Below, one piece after another: positions 51,394-60,724 of a stretch of 64,000 nt of DNA. Below the pieces are notes generated by a model. It ran no database searches, had not been told where the DNA came from, and was given only the letters and a program-made list of their open reading frames with translations. How positions within the stretch are numbered: the first letter of the stretch is position 1; every line of letters begins with the position of its first letter. Made by a program: the position numbers and the translations under genes. This stretch comes from Shouchella oshimensis (GTDB lineage Bacteria > Bacillota > Bacilli > Bacillales > Bacillaceae_D), in contig NZ_KV917380.1 in assembly GCF_002019765.1 (NCBI RefSeq), positions 3,581,278-3,645,277 on the forward strand, read 5' to 3'.

Positions 51394-51550
51394 TAATAAA
51401 ACTACAATTTATCATAACAAATAAGAAATGTACAGCATTATTTGTAATAACAACTTTAAAAGTAATTCTCTTTTTTGTCATTACCTTTGTATGAAAACTT
51501 CCCATCATTTATGATACAATAAAGGTATAGAATCTGGAGGGGTCATGCCA

Positions 51551-52261
51551 ATGTCTGCAATGCACCAGCAAATCAAAGAAAACATTATTCAAAAGATAGA
51601 AGCCAATGAATATGCACCTCAATCACAACTTCCCACAGAAGCTGAGTTTTGTGAAACATATGGTGTGAGTCGTACTACCGTTCGAACTGCTCTACAACAA
51701 CTTAGTCAAGAGGGTTATGTGGTTCGAAGACAAGGACAAGGTACCTTTGTGGCAGAACCGAAAATACGCACCAATTTATCCCAAACGATTACCTCTTTTA
51801 CAGAACAAGTCACTTCACAAGGAAAAAAACCTTTCATTAAAGTATTGTCATTACAAGTGATTCCGGCTGATGAAGAGTTGGCCGATTTACTACAGACGGA
51901 TGCCAATGCTGCTATTCAAAAAATCATTCGCGTTCGTTATGTCGACGAGAAGCCTTTGCAATATGAGATTGCTTATGTACCGTGGTCTATTGCTCCAGGT
52001 ATTACTGAGGAGCAATGCTCCGTTTCCTTGTATTCCACACTAAGAGATCACTACAGTGTTCGTATTGCGCGAACTGAGGAACATCTTCAGTTAACAACTA
52101 TGGACCCTTTTATTGCTACAAATCTCCAATCTGAAGAACAGACACCATGTTTTTATTTGGAAACATTGGCTTTCTTAGAAGACGGTACAATTGCGGAGCA
52201 TTCGCAAACCTATTTTCATGGGGAGCGAGCGAGTTTTCAAATTGAACGACACTATAGTTAA
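51551..52261 (+). CDS. GntR-family regulator with UTRA domain
   Basis: A 236-residue regulator. The winged HTH (about 1-70) contains QLPTEAEFCETYGVSRTTVR and GQGTFVAEP; the UTRA effector domain (about 85-235) has the usual arrangement of HutC/NagR/BglR proteins. It probably senses a phosphorylated sugar and represses the divergent PTS operon. GGAGGGG eight bases upstream selects the ATG at 51551 rather than 51545. Confidence 0.9.
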   Translation: MSAMHQQIKENIIQKIEANEYAPQSQLPTEAEFCETYGVSRTTVRTALQQLSQEGYVVRRQGQGTFVAEPKIRTNLSQTITSFTEQVTSQGKKPFIKVLSLQVIPADEELADLLQTDANAAIQKIIRVRYVDEKPLQYEIAYVPWSIAPGITEEQCSVSLYSTLRDHYSVRIARTEEHLQLTTMDPFIATNLQSEEQTPCFYLETLAFLEDGTIAEHSQTYFHGERASFQIERHYS

Positions 52262-52277
52262 TGGAGGTTTAGGGAAT

Positions 52278-52985
52278 ATGTCTAACGTTGTATTTAATGC
52301 AGATGATTTTGGATTATCACGAGGCGTTAACTACGGTATTTTAGATTGCCATTTACATGGGGTCGTGTCATCTACGACCATGCTTGTGAATATGCCTGGT
52401 ACGCGTCATGCTGTTGCCCTTGCACAGCAGCACCCTAGCTTGCGTGTTGGAGTTCATCTTGCTTTAACAATTGGTACACCCTTAGCAGAAAACGTTCCAA
52501 GCCTTACAAATCAGGATGGCCAATTTAGATCTCTTCTGGAACAACGAAACGAACGTCTGATTGATCCAGCCGATGTGCTACGAGAATGGACAAAGCAAAT
52601 TGAAACGTTTTTCGACTTCGGGTTAACGCCTAGTCATTTAGACAGCCATCATCACATGCATAATTGGGCTCATTTGCGCCCAGTAATAGAGGAACTAGCA
52701 TCCGTTTATCAACTTCCTTGGCGGCATTATTTTGAAGAGACGCCTCACCAAACTCAGATGTATACAGAGGCATTTGATGAAAGGTTTTACAAACAAGGAG
52801 TCACTCATAAAGCGTTAGATCGTATCCTTGACGAACATAGAGGCGTACAATCTTTGGAGATTATGTGTCACCCAGCTTATGCAGACACGACGTTAACCAC
52901 CACTTCTTCTTATGTCTCTGAGCGTTTAAAAGAAACAGATGTTTTAATGACGTATACATTACCAGATGGATGGACGCTCAAGTAA
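52278..52985 (+). CDS. YdjC/ChbG-family carbohydrate deacetylase
   Basis: A 235-residue metal-dependent deacetylase. The metal site is visible as NADDFG (Asp pair) near the start, and SHLDSHHHMHNW (His cluster) about 118. In E. coli the ChbG member removes an acetyl group from chitobiose-6-phosphate before hydrolysis. Placing it next to the GH4/PTS operon supports chitobiose-type use. GGAGG before the ATG at 52278; a longer frame lacks a ribosome site. Confidence 0.87.
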   Translation: MSNVVFNADDFGLSRGVNYGILDCHLHGVVSSTTMLVNMPGTRHAVALAQQHPSLRVGVHLALTIGTPLAENVPSLTNQDGQFRSLLEQRNERLIDPADVLREWTKQIETFFDFGLTPSHLDSHHHMHNWAHLRPVIEELASVYQLPWRHYFEETPHQTQMYTEAFDERFYKQGVTHKALDRILDEHRGVQSLEIMCHPAYADTTLTTTSSYVSERLKETDVLMTYTLPDGWTLK

Positions 52986-53306
52986 CCATAAAACCACACT
53001 CTCCTTTGTTTTACGAGAGTGTGGTTTCCGTTTCTTTCTTATTTTCCTTACCATTAGTAACAAGAATAAGCCCCACATACCAAGCATAAATGCTGATATA
53101 GAGTAGAGAAATGATTGATTGAAAAAGCTAACTTGAACAGCCTGCCATTCAATACCTCTTGCCCATATAATTGGCAAAACCGTTAACATAATCGATGCTT
53201 GAATAATAGGAGACGTAAACCGCTTTACTTTTTTCTTCAAGACAAGCTGTACAATGGCGCTTACGAACAGTACTACGACTAACTGAATAATAAAAATAGT
53301 TTCCAT
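52959..53306 (-). CDS. Small membrane protein
   Basis: A 115-residue protein with three membrane segments (about 5-24, 33-52 and 62-88) and a very basic C-terminal tail. The last 25 codons overlap a hairpin (52990-53028, ACCACACTCTC/GAGAGTGTGGT) and the 3' end of the deacetylase gene on the other strand, so the true stop may be as given but the tail is unusual. No family recognised. Confidence 0.5.
   Translation of the reverse strand: METIFIIQLVVVLFVSAIVQLVLKKKVKRFTSPIIQASIMLTVLPIIWARGIEWQAVQVSFFNQSFLYSISAFMLGMWGLFLLLMVRKIRKKRKPHSRKTKESVVLWLLERPSIW
52990..53028 (+). terminator. Terminator-like hairpin after deacetylase gene
   Basis: AAACCACACTCTC/GAGAGTGTGGTTT (13 bp) with an 11-base loop and a modest T-run on the plus strand, five bases after the deacetylase stop. 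Confidence 0.6.
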
Positions 53307-53335
53307 TATTCTATTATGAGCTCTTTAGACTTGCA

Positions 53336-54001
53336 TTAGTTATCCCAATAGCCCGTTTCCATATCAATAAGCCAATGATTTTTTAACAGTAGTGCGCGCT
53401 CAATCCCAGCTAGGACAGCAGCAACAATTAAAGTTGTATTTGCCCAATCAGGTAGTGTTATAGGAGATTGAAAGGTGCCGATTTGTTCGTGTATCCAAGG
53501 AATGCTTGTAACGAGCTCTACTAATTGTGGTAGTCCAAGTAGAAGAGAGACGAGTAATACCATGACAGCAGACCGTCCTATGCTTTTGCTTAAGATAGGG
53601 AAGCGTTGGTCAAATCTCATGCGTAGTCCTTCACCTGAGCGCTTATCCGGCTGTAGTACGTATTCTCGTTGACCACCATCCTCTACATAATGCATTCGAC
53701 TTAATCCATAATCTGTGGTTCCGACCTCAATGACACCACCAGGTACAGGGAAAGCCGCCGGAAGACTTGAGGTGGCAATATGCTTACCATTAAGGTATAA
53801 CTCTGCCGTGTTATCTTCGCTAAAAAAATGAACATTCACTGCATACACATGGTCTTCACTTTCATGATTCCTAAGTTTTAAATAAAATAAAGAGCGAGTT
53901 AATGGCTGCCAAAAACGGAATGGTTTTAAGCCATGACCGTCGCCTTCCTTTACTTTATTTACTTTCTTTCGGCGTTTCCACTGACGATAGGAACGAAACA
54001 T
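53336..54001 (-). CDS. Membrane protein of unknown function
   Basis: A 221-residue protein. A basic N-terminus (YRQWKRRKKVNK) is followed by a beta-rich soluble region with ELYLNGKHIATSSLPAA (about 60-140), then two membrane segments (about 148-170 and 193-210). AAAGGAG lies eight bases before the ATG at 54001. It is in a short operon with the 52-residue gene upstream. No family recognised. Confidence 0.5.
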   Translation of the reverse strand: MFRSYRQWKRRKKVNKVKEGDGHGLKPFRFWQPLTRSLFYLKLRNHESEDHVYAVNVHFFSEDNTAELYLNGKHIATSSLPAAFPVPGGVIEVGTTDYGLSRMHYVEDGGQREYVLQPDKRSGEGLRMRFDQRFPILSKSIGRSAVMVLLVSLLLGLPQLVELVTSIPWIHEQIGTFQSPITLPDWANTTLIVAAVLAGIERALLLKNHWLIDMETGYWDN

Positions 54002-54053
54002 AAAAAGGGCTCCTTTTTTCAACTTTATAAACAAATAGGATAACAGTAAAGAA

Positions 54054-54212
54054 TCATTGTTTTATTTTCGGAATAGAGGCAATGACCCAGCCAAAAATAC
54101 TCCCACTTCCAATGCCGAATATGAGGGCGGCGGCATTGTTATTAAAAGAAGTGAAGCCAACAAATGTCATCGTTGCTATGGTAATCGCATAAGTAAACCA
54201 GTCCTGTTTCAT
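54054..54212 (-). CDS. 52-residue two-segment membrane peptide
   Basis: A small ORF with two hydrophobic stretches (about 6-20 and 27-45, the second Gly- and Ala-rich). CAAGGAGGAGACAGC precedes the ATG, which is excellent. It is 52 bases upstream of the membrane-protein gene on the same strand. Function unknown. Confidence 0.5.
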   Translation of the reverse strand: MKQDWFTYAITIATMTFVGFTSFNNNAAALIFGIGSGSIFGWVIASIPKIKQ

Positions 54213-54281
54213 GCTGTCTCCTCCTTGTTTCCTTTTTATGTTCTACGGTTACTGGCACAAAATGTTTCATTTACATAAAAA

Positions 54282-54320
54282 GAAAAAGAGACACAGCGAT
54301 GGTGCTGAGCCTCTTTTTCT
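54282..54320 (-). terminator. Terminator of LPXTG-protein gene
   Basis: Hairpin AAGAAAAAGAG...CTCTTTTTCTT with a large loop at the 3' end of the wall-anchored formamidase-like gene; T-rich on the minus strand. Confidence 0.6.
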
Positions 54321-55639
54321 TATACAGATCGTTTCTTTCTTCTACCAAGTGCAAAAGCTGCTCCGACAATACTTAAGCCACCAATTATCCAGGCAACATA
54401 GTTGGTGGATGTTTGTGGTAGATGTCCACCTTCTGTTGTTGCTGCCAATTCATTCGGCAGCCTTTTTTCAAAATCAGCTTTTCGAATCTTCCCATTAATC
54501 CCCTTCGTTCGATCCACTACTTGGGAAACTTCAAAATCTGTCGCTGCACTTAAGTAAGCAAGGGCTTTTGCTCGATTCATACCGTAATGATGTTCCAAGA
54601 AGTCAATCGATTGACGTGTCGCCTCTTTCATCGCTTCATTTAAATCTTCATCAAGACCAATCGGCAACCAATAGTCCTCTGTCTCGCCAATTGGGTGGTT
54701 GAATGTATGAGCGTTCCCAGGAATTCCGGGATCTCCTTTCTTTAATACCGACAGCCGAAAGGTAACTCGAAGTGACCCTTCAAGAGCGCTCAACGCGACT
54801 TCACCATCACCTTGTGAAAAATGAGGATCTCCAGTATAAAACATGCCACCTTCTACCTCAATCGGTAAATAGAGGGTTGACCCTACACCTAAATCATTTA
54901 TATCCATATTCCCACCGGTTCGGGTTGGAGGGACACTATCTACTCTATCAATCGTATCTGTTGCAACGCCCATCATTCCCATAAAAGGTTGAAGCGGAAA
55001 AAACACATCTTCATCAGGGATTTCACCATACCACTGCCCATTTCGCATCGTAATGGGGGTGAACACCGATACATTATTAAATAATTCTGGATTTTCAAGA
55101 CTTGCTTCTTCATCTGGTCCATCATTTTCCGGAAACTCTCCTGGCAATGCACCACGGCCATGTCGGTTTGAAATAACGCCGTATGGAACCCGTGGCGTGA
55201 GAGACAGCGTTTCTACTTTTAACACATCACCTGGTTCTGCACCTTTAATTTCAACTGGTCCTGTCACAATATGGGGACCATGTTCGCCGAATTTATTGAC
55301 AATATCTGATTCTGCAATGGCAATCGCTTCAGAAAGAATGTCTTTTGGCTTTACTCCATATTGACCGAAGTAAGAGATAGGATCTCTGCCTTGATCATCA
55401 AGCAACCCTTCAGCTGAAACTGTATCAAATGTAATCGTTTCTCCTGATTCCATCTTTAGTACCGGTGCACTTTTTCGGTTTGGCAGTTCACCCCAGCGAA
55501 CGTTTTCCACTGTTGAGGGTACATAATGTTGACCTTCTGCCTCCTGAGGCTCCATTGTATGTAAAGGAAATTCTTCTGCATAGACCCCTTGAGTCGCAAG
55601 GGCACTACCTACACCTAACCCAACTGCTAGTCCTTTCAT
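54320..55639 (-). CDS. Acetamidase/formamidase-family protein with LPXTG-type wall anchor
   Basis: A 439-residue protein starting with a Sec signal (about 1-22, cleavage near VYAEE). The body (about 30-370) is the acetamidase/formamidase fold, with HGPHIVTGPVEIKGAEPGD, GVISNRHGRG, and the motif GDPHFSQGDGEVALSALE typical of the family. The C-terminus has LPQTST, a membrane segment and RRKKRS, i.e. a sortase anchor. It would hydrolyse a short amide at the cell surface. Most family members are cytoplasmic. The ATG at 55639 is used. Confidence 0.85.
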   Translation of the reverse strand: MKGLAVGLGVGSALATQGVYAEEFPLHTMEPQEAEGQHYVPSTVENVRWGELPNRKSAPVLKMESGETITFDTVSAEGLLDDQGRDPISYFGQYGVKPKDILSEAIAIAESDIVNKFGEHGPHIVTGPVEIKGAEPGDVLKVETLSLTPRVPYGVISNRHGRGALPGEFPENDGPDEEASLENPELFNNVSVFTPITMRNGQWYGEIPDEDVFFPLQPFMGMMGVATDTIDRVDSVPPTRTGGNMDINDLGVGSTLYLPIEVEGGMFYTGDPHFSQGDGEVALSALEGSLRVTFRLSVLKKGDPGIPGNAHTFNHPIGETEDYWLPIGLDEDLNEAMKEATRQSIDFLEHHYGMNRAKALAYLSAATDFEVSQVVDRTKGINGKIRKADFEKRLPNELAATTEGGHLPQTSTNYVAWIIGGLSIVGAAFALGRRKKRSV

Positions 55640-55746
55640 GTCCCGCTCTCCCTCCATCTGCCTTTGTTTAGTTTAGCTTAACAAAATTTGCCTCTTTCTT
55701 AAGAGATGTGGGTAGATAATCTTCCACTAAAATGACAGGCACATAT

Positions 55747-55773
55747 AAAAAAAAGACCTTCGAAAAGGCCTCT
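55747..55773 (-). terminator. Intrinsic terminator
   Basis: CCTT-TTCG-AAGG hairpin (with outer GG/TC pairs) followed by eight T on the minus strand, just after the gene at 55782. Confidence 0.75.
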
Positions 55774-55781
55774 CTATCGAG

Positions 55782-56240
55782 CTATTCTTCGTCAGTCGAC
55801 CAACTAAAGTCACTTGTTTCAATCGCTTCATACAACGCATTTGCACCATTTACGTGAAAACGATTCTCTCCCCACGCAAAGCTGGCATCGCTCACCAAAA
55901 TCGTTGGTGCTGTATAAATGGACTGCTCTGTTGTCTCAACTTCTATATGATACGTTACCGTTGGTGCACGATCATTCGGAACGAGTTCGGTCACGCTACC
56001 TTGTTGAAAGAGTTCCATAATTGCATCACGGTCGTCTATCGTCACTTCTCTTCTCGTTGAATTCGAACGCTCACTTGACTCTTGTATGATTTGAATAGAA
56101 GTGATTTCACCGTTTTCACTTTCATAACGAGTGATCTCTTCTTCTATCGTCGTCTCTTCAGGAATGTAATTTACCATGACAATTCCTGCTACACCGACAA
56201 GTAAAAGCGCAATGAAGACATAGATAACCTTCCTAGCCAC
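55782..56240 (-). CDS. Membrane-anchored protein of unknown function
   Basis: A protein of about 152 residues with an N-terminal membrane anchor (about 4-25, VIYVFIALLLVGVAGIVMV) and an acidic extracytoplasmic domain of about 120 residues. The start is a GTG at 56240 with AAAGGAGG ten bases upstream. No family recognised. The outer domain looks beta-rich (TSIQIIQESS, TYHIEVETTEQSIYT). Confidence 0.55.
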   Translation of the reverse strand: MARKVIYVFIALLLVGVAGIVMVNYIPEETTIEEEITRYESENGEITSIQIIQESSERSNSTRREVTIDDRDAIMELFQQGSVTELVPNDRAPTVTYHIEVETTEQSIYTAPTILVSDASFAWGENRFHVNGANALYEAIETSDFSWSTDEE

Positions 56241-56377
56241 TTTTACATCGCCTCCTTTTTCATACGACCTATCCATTGCTTTTTTTATAGATCTAGCATA
56301 GCAGGAAATAGACGAAATTCAAAACCTATCGAACAGAATACAAGGTTCGTTCACATTTACACATTCAACAATGCGAT

Positions 56378-57154
56378 TTAAACAGACGTTGCGCCTTGTC
56401 CACCATCAATCCGATAATAGCTACCCGTAATGAAGGATGCCTCTTCAGAAGATAAAAACAGCATTAGCTTAGCAATCTCTTCTGCTGTTGCATAACGATT
56501 CAGCGGAACACTTGCTTCAAATTGTTTACGTGCTTCCTCTACATTATCTGGGTTTGTATTTTTTTCAATTGAACGAATCATGGCTGTATCAACTCCAGAA
56601 GGCGCTACCGCTACAACCCGAATATTCTCCGCAGCCCCTTCTAAAGCGGCTGTTTTCGTTAATGCAATAACAGCATGTTTGGACGCTACGTAAGGACCCA
56701 TTCCAGGTGCACCAAGCAACCCGCCGTTGGAAGCGGTATTGACAATGACACCATTTTGTTGTTTTTTCATTACTTTCATCACGTATTTCAGCCCAAGAAA
56801 GACTCCTGTTGTATTGACATTCAAGACATTTTGAAAATTAGCGAGGGTTTGTTCAGTCAACAAACCAAACTCACCATTAATTCCTGCATTGTTAATAAAA
56901 ATATCGATTTGTCCATAGTGAGCAACGGTATGGTCTACAAATGCTTGGACATCATTCTCTTTTGAAACATCTCCAGCTACTAGTAATGTGTTGTCTTTAT
57001 CTAAGTTTGCTTCAGACGATGCTTTTTCTAAAGCTGTTTTATTTAAGTCAACTAAAGCGAGTTTAGCTCCTTCCGCTTGAAAAAGCTCTGCTGCCTTTAT
57101 CCCAATTCCTCCAGAAGCACCGGTTATTAATACAATTTTATCCTGAAATCTCAT
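56378..57154 (-). CDS. Short-chain dehydrogenase/reductase (SDR)
   Basis: A 258-residue classical SDR. NAD(P)-binding TGASGGIG near 10, INNAGINGEFG, the catalytic Ser in IVNTASNGG, and YVASKHA (Tyr and Lys). The C-terminal FITGSYYRIDGG is typical of 3-oxoacyl-ACP reductase and sugar dehydrogenase relatives. Asp in LALVDLN suggests NAD rather than NADP. Substrate unknown. Confidence 0.9.
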   Translation of the reverse strand: MRFQDKIVLITGASGGIGIKAAELFQAEGAKLALVDLNKTALEKASSEANLDKDNTLLVAGDVSKENDVQAFVDHTVAHYGQIDIFINNAGINGEFGLLTEQTLANFQNVLNVNTTGVFLGLKYVMKVMKKQQNGVIVNTASNGGLLGAPGMGPYVASKHAVIALTKTAALEGAAENIRVVAVAPSGVDTAMIRSIEKNTNPDNVEEARKQFEASVPLNRYATAEEIAKLMLFLSSEEASFITGSYYRIDGGQGATSV

Positions 57155-57312
57155 GGATTCTCACCTTCATCGTTAAAAATTTTTTGTTTCAAATCGACTA
57201 TAAACCTACGTAATCTCCTAAACAAGTACGCACCTCAAAGTGATTAAGTATCCCAAGCGAAACGAAATAAAGCTCATTTTGATGACTAGTAAAGCGGCTT
57301 TGTGGCAGTTCA

Positions 57313-57663
57313 TTAACTTCGCAATACCTTTTCCATTGCCTTCCCTTTTGCCAGTTCATCCACTAACTTATCCATGTAACGAATCTCTCTCATAAGCGAT
57401 TCTTCAATGTCCTCTACCCGAACACCACAAATGACCCCTTTAATAAGAGACCGTGATGGGTTCATAGTTGGAGCCTCCGAAAAAAACGATTCCATATCTG
57501 TTTGCTTTTCTAAATGGGCTTCCAGTTCTTCAGAGCGATAGCCAGTTAACCATTGAATCACTTCATCCAACTCGGCTTTTGTCCGCCCTTTTCTTTCAAC
57601 CTTATTCACATAATGTGGATAAACACTTGCAAACGGCATCGTGTACATTTTATGTTTTTTCAT
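57313..57663 (-). CDS. DUF2200 family protein
   Basis: A 116-residue protein matching DUF2200 in its N-terminal [21 protein letters not shown] and EVIQWLTGY motifs. It is probably a small helical DNA- or protein-binding protein, but no function is known. Monocistronic; 29 bases downstream of the GNAT gene. Confidence 0.85.
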   Translation of the reverse strand: MKKHKMYTMPFASVYPHYVNKVERKGRTKAELDEVIQWLTGYRSEELEAHLEKQTDMESFFSEAPTMNPSRSLIKGVICGVRVEDIEESLMREIRYMDKLVDELAKGKAMEKVLRS

Positions 57664-57692
57664 ACATCCGCTCCTCTCTTGCTTGTTTAATG

Positions 57693-58301
57693 CTACACTG
57701 TTTTAACCATTCGAGAAAGCTTAAATGACCCTCGATCAATCTTTCCTACAACTTGATAGCCTAGCCGCTCGTATAATTGTTTCGCACGTGGATTGTTTTC
57801 TCGAACTGTTAGCGATAGCTTTGTGAAAGAACGTTCCTTTGCACATGCTTCAGCAAAATCAAGCAACATTCCACCAATACCTAGCCCCCTGCTTTCAGGT
57901 AGTAGGGCGTTCGCACCTATATGGAATTCATCTTTTTTTCCTTCTTCCATCGTCATCATCGCATAGAGGGGGCGTACATTCTTGACTGCATACTTGATCA
58001 TTTCAAAACGTCTTATTTGCAAAATTTGTTTTGCTGTTGGAAGAACTAATTGATTCATGACACTTGTTGGATAACACGTTATCATTCCGAGGGTTTTGTT
58101 TCCAGCTTTTGCTTCATAGGCGAATTCGTGACTAAAGCGATTGTTTGTCCCTTCCCACAATCGTCTCATCGTTTCTTCTATAGTAGCAGGATCGTCTGAA
58201 CCAACAATGGTCTTAGCCATGCTTTCAATAGCCATAATGTTTAGCTTAGCACCAACCCTTGAATGAGGCGAAGCTTCCTCAATTCGAACCGGTTTGGACA
58301 T
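57693..58301 (-). CDS. GNAT-family N-acetyltransferase
   Basis: A 202-residue acetyltransferase. The acetyl-CoA motif is [20 protein letters not shown] (about 125), and [20 protein letters not shown] is the typical C-terminal motif B. The N-terminal 60 residues are an extra region. I chose the ATG at 58301 (AAGGGTGATCAT upstream). Substrate unknown. Confidence 0.85.
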   Translation of the reverse strand: MSKPVRIEEASPHSRVGAKLNIMAIESMAKTIVGSDDPATIEETMRRLWEGTNNRFSHEFAYEAKAGNKTLGMITCYPTSVMNQLVLPTAKQILQIRRFEMIKYAVKNVRPLYAMMTMEEGKKDEFHIGANALLPESRGLGIGGMLLDFAEACAKERSFTKLSLTVRENNPRAKQLYERLGYQVVGKIDRGSFKLSRMVKTV

Positions 58302-58491
58302 ATGATCACCCTTCTTCAGAAAAATGAACGTTTTCGTATCAATATACCCATTCGTTTTCAAAGACATACTGACATTCAACAGAAATAGTATACGTGAAGA
58401 GCCTTCTCACCATCTCCATTAACATGATTTTCTCTCATTTTTCAATATAATTTTGCTTGGAAACAGAATCGTTCCCCGCTAGTAACCTTAA

Positions 58492-58520
58492 TAAAGACCG
58501 AGCTAGTTCACTCGGTCTTT
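58492..58520 (-). terminator. Intrinsic terminator
   Basis: Perfect 10-bp stem AAAGACCGAG/CTCGGTCTTT overlapping the end of the RimJ/RimL-type gene (minus strand), with an 8-base loop and T-run. Confidence 0.8.
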
Positions 58521-59054
58521 CCATTCAGAAGCAAGCATTCCGAACACAACATGATCCACATAATGATCGTACAGCCATTCTGCTTGTCTAATTGTTCCTT
58601 CGCGTGTAAAGCCTAGTTTCATCGGAACTCTTTGACTCTTTTGATTTTCGGTAGCAGCACGAATTTCCACTTTGTTCATGTTAAGTTGTTGGAACGCATA
58701 ATTTGTTAAGTCATGGGCAACGGCTGTGACAATCCCTCTACCCTGAACCTTTTCACTCACCCAGTAGCCAATGGAGGCTGTTTTGTTCGCCCAATTCAGC
58801 GAATTAAAACTCGCCATTCCAACTACATGACCGTCATACACAATAACCGTATGAAGCCCATTGTTATCTGCATGACTCTGCAAACAACGCCGAATAAACG
58901 TAGCGGTATCGTTTACCTCTTTAATATGATCGAGCCAGGGGAGCCATTCTTTTAAGTACATCCGATTTTCATCTGTTAATGTAAAAATTGCATCAGCATC
59001 TTGAAAATCAATTAGTTTTAGCGACAATTGTTCCGTTAGTTTATGTTCAAACAT
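58503..59054 (-). CDS. RimJ/RimL-type GNAT acetyltransferase
   Basis: A 183-residue acetyltransferase of the ribosomal-protein N-acetyltransferase group (like YdaF). Key blocks are ASIGYWVSEKVQGRGIVTAVAHDL, NKVEIRAATENQKSQRVPMKLGFTREG and the N-terminal LPWLDHIK motif. Likely acetylates a protein N-terminus or small amine. AAGAGGATGTGCC precedes the ATG. Confidence 0.87.
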   Translation of the reverse strand: MFEHKLTEQLSLKLIDFQDADAIFTLTDENRMYLKEWLPWLDHIKEVNDTATFIRRCLQSHADNNGLHTVIVYDGHVVGMASFNSLNWANKTASIGYWVSEKVQGRGIVTAVAHDLTNYAFQQLNMNKVEIRAATENQKSQRVPMKLGFTREGTIRQAEWLYDHYVDHVVFGMLASEWKDRVN

Positions 59055-59072
59055 GATGGCACATCCTCTTCT

Positions 59073-59228
59073 CTATGATTGTCGTTCTAGTTGTGCAAGT
59101 CGCCTTTCTAACTGTTCTAGTTGTTTCTTCTGTTCCTTCACAGCAGTTATCGCAATGGTGGAAACCGCAAACGCACCTATGATGAGTACTGGCAGTACCG
59201 CTAATCCTATAGATTGGAACACTTCCAT
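59073..59228 (-). CDS. Small membrane protein with coiled-coil tail
   Basis: A 51-residue protein with one membrane segment (about 5-27) and a Leu/Gln-rich helix ending QLEQLERRLAQLERQS that should form a coiled coil. GAGGTGATAAGA precedes the ATG at 59228. Function unknown. Confidence 0.55.
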   Translation of the reverse strand: MEVFQSIGLAVLPVLIIGAFAVSTIAITAVKEQKKQLEQLERRLAQLERQS

Positions 59229-59286
59229 TCTTATCACCTCATTATGCCTCTTTTCCTTCGACAAAACGAGAGCAAATCCTGCAAAA

Positions 59287-59322
59287 AAATAAGAAACCTT
59301 CTTTAAGAAAGGCTTCTTATTA
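59287..59322 (-). terminator. Intrinsic terminator of amidase gene
   Basis: AATAAGAA(G)CCTT.../...AAGG(T)TTCTTATT hairpin six bases beyond the stop of the SH3b amidase gene; T-rich on the minus strand. Confidence 0.75.
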
Positions 59323-59327
59323 CTAGC

Positions 59328-60392
59328 TTATTTTAATTGTTGCACCGCACGTCGAACGGCTTCACTTACTTCTTGTTGATGCTGATTCGTTTGCATACGA
59401 TAGGCATCATCAGCATTTGTTAAGTAACCTACTTCAATTAAAACAGCTGGAACATTTGAATCGCGCAGAACTTGGAAATTAGACTGATAGATTCCTCTTG
59501 TATAACCAGAGTTTAATCGGCGAATCTCCTTATTAATAGCGCTTGCCTCTTTACTAGATTGGTAGTAATGAGTCTCAAAACCACGAACATTCGGATCGGC
59601 AAAACTATTAGCATGAATGCTAAGAAACAAATCTGCCTGGGCTTGATTTGCTTGGTTCACTCGACTTGAAAGGGAAACAAACTCATCACCTGTTCGCGTT
59701 TCAATAACTTCAATGCCATCTGCTGCTAACGTTCGCTTTAGCTCATCCTTATACGCTTTTACTACATGCTTTTCTAAGAGGCCATTTGCAACGGCACCCG
59801 AATCATAACCGCCATGTCCAGCGTCAAGTACGACTTTAAACCCTTGTTTAGCTGTTGGCTTATTAACAATAGGAGTAACTGTGGGTGACGTAACCATAGA
59901 TTGTACGTATTCAGTATGTATAAATCCAATTGCCCCGTTATAGGTTATTTGCGCCCAGTCATTCCCTAAGTCAATGTAATCAATCTGTGTACCATTCGCC
60001 AACTGCCCAAGAACGCTTTCAGATTGTTGCGGACCAGACCGAACATTTAGTCCACCTGTTGAAGCGACCACACCTGTCTTCGATTCTACATGCCCTGTTG
60101 TTGACGTTGCCTCTGTACTTGTTGTGCCACTAATAAATGCTTTACTCACATAGCCCACTTGTCCAGCATACGTAATTTTAACCCAGTCTGTTGACGTGTT
60201 AAAATATTCAATTTTATTTCCAGGTTCGAGCTTCCCAATGATGGAGCCATCTTCAGAAGGAAGAGCCCTTACGTTTAATGGCGCGTCACTTTGAACGACA
60301 CCAACGTTTGTGGACGCGCTCACTTGTTCATACGTCACAAACAGGAGTAAGACGATAATCGATAGGGCTGTCACTGTTTTAAAAAACCGCAT
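59328..60392 (-). CDS. Secreted N-acetylmuramoyl-L-alanine amidase with two SH3b domains
   Basis: A 354-residue wall hydrolase. A signal/anchor segment (about 5-25) is followed by two bacterial SH3 domains (about 28-92 and 105-165, each with LNVR...VGY/IGFI), then an Amidase_3 catalytic domain (about 180-354). Zn ligands and catalytic Glu are visible: His in VLDAGHGG, Glu in LLEKHVV, His in FLSIHANSF, Glu in VLIEVGYL. It cleaves peptide stems from glycan during growth, division or sporulation. Confidence 0.93.
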   Translation of the reverse strand: MRFFKTVTALSIIVLLLFVTYEQVSASTNVGVVQSDAPLNVRALPSEDGSIIGKLEPGNKIEYFNTSTDWVKITYAGQVGYVSKAFISGTTSTEATSTTGHVESKTGVVASTGGLNVRSGPQQSESVLGQLANGTQIDYIDLGNDWAQITYNGAIGFIHTEYVQSMVTSPTVTPIVNKPTAKQGFKVVLDAGHGGYDSGAVANGLLEKHVVKAYKDELKRTLAADGIEVIETRTGDEFVSLSSRVNQANQAQADLFLSIHANSFADPNVRGFETHYYQSSKEASAINKEIRRLNSGYTRGIYQSNFQVLRDSNVPAVLIEVGYLTNADDAYRMQTNQHQQEVSEAVRRAVQQLK

Positions 60393-60724
60393 TTTCCCCC
60401 TCCTTTTAAACTACCTATCGTGCATTCCCGAATATCAGGTTAGCTAAACATAGGTTTCTATGAAACTATCAATGATTCTGTAAATCATATCAAATGAGTA
60501 GCATAAATGATATAGGCTTTTTGGTTGAAGGAGGTTTTTGCTAGTTTCGTTCCAATGTATTGGTTTCTTTTCCTTTCTATTAGTACTTTTACAGTAAGTT
60601 TCCATTCTGTATTGATGTTTAACTGACAGTAAACAGTAGGTCGAATAAGAATACTGTTTTAACTGACTATAAAAATGAACTTTAATAGTAGAGGCTATAT
60701 ACTTATCCTCTATACGTAAACGGT

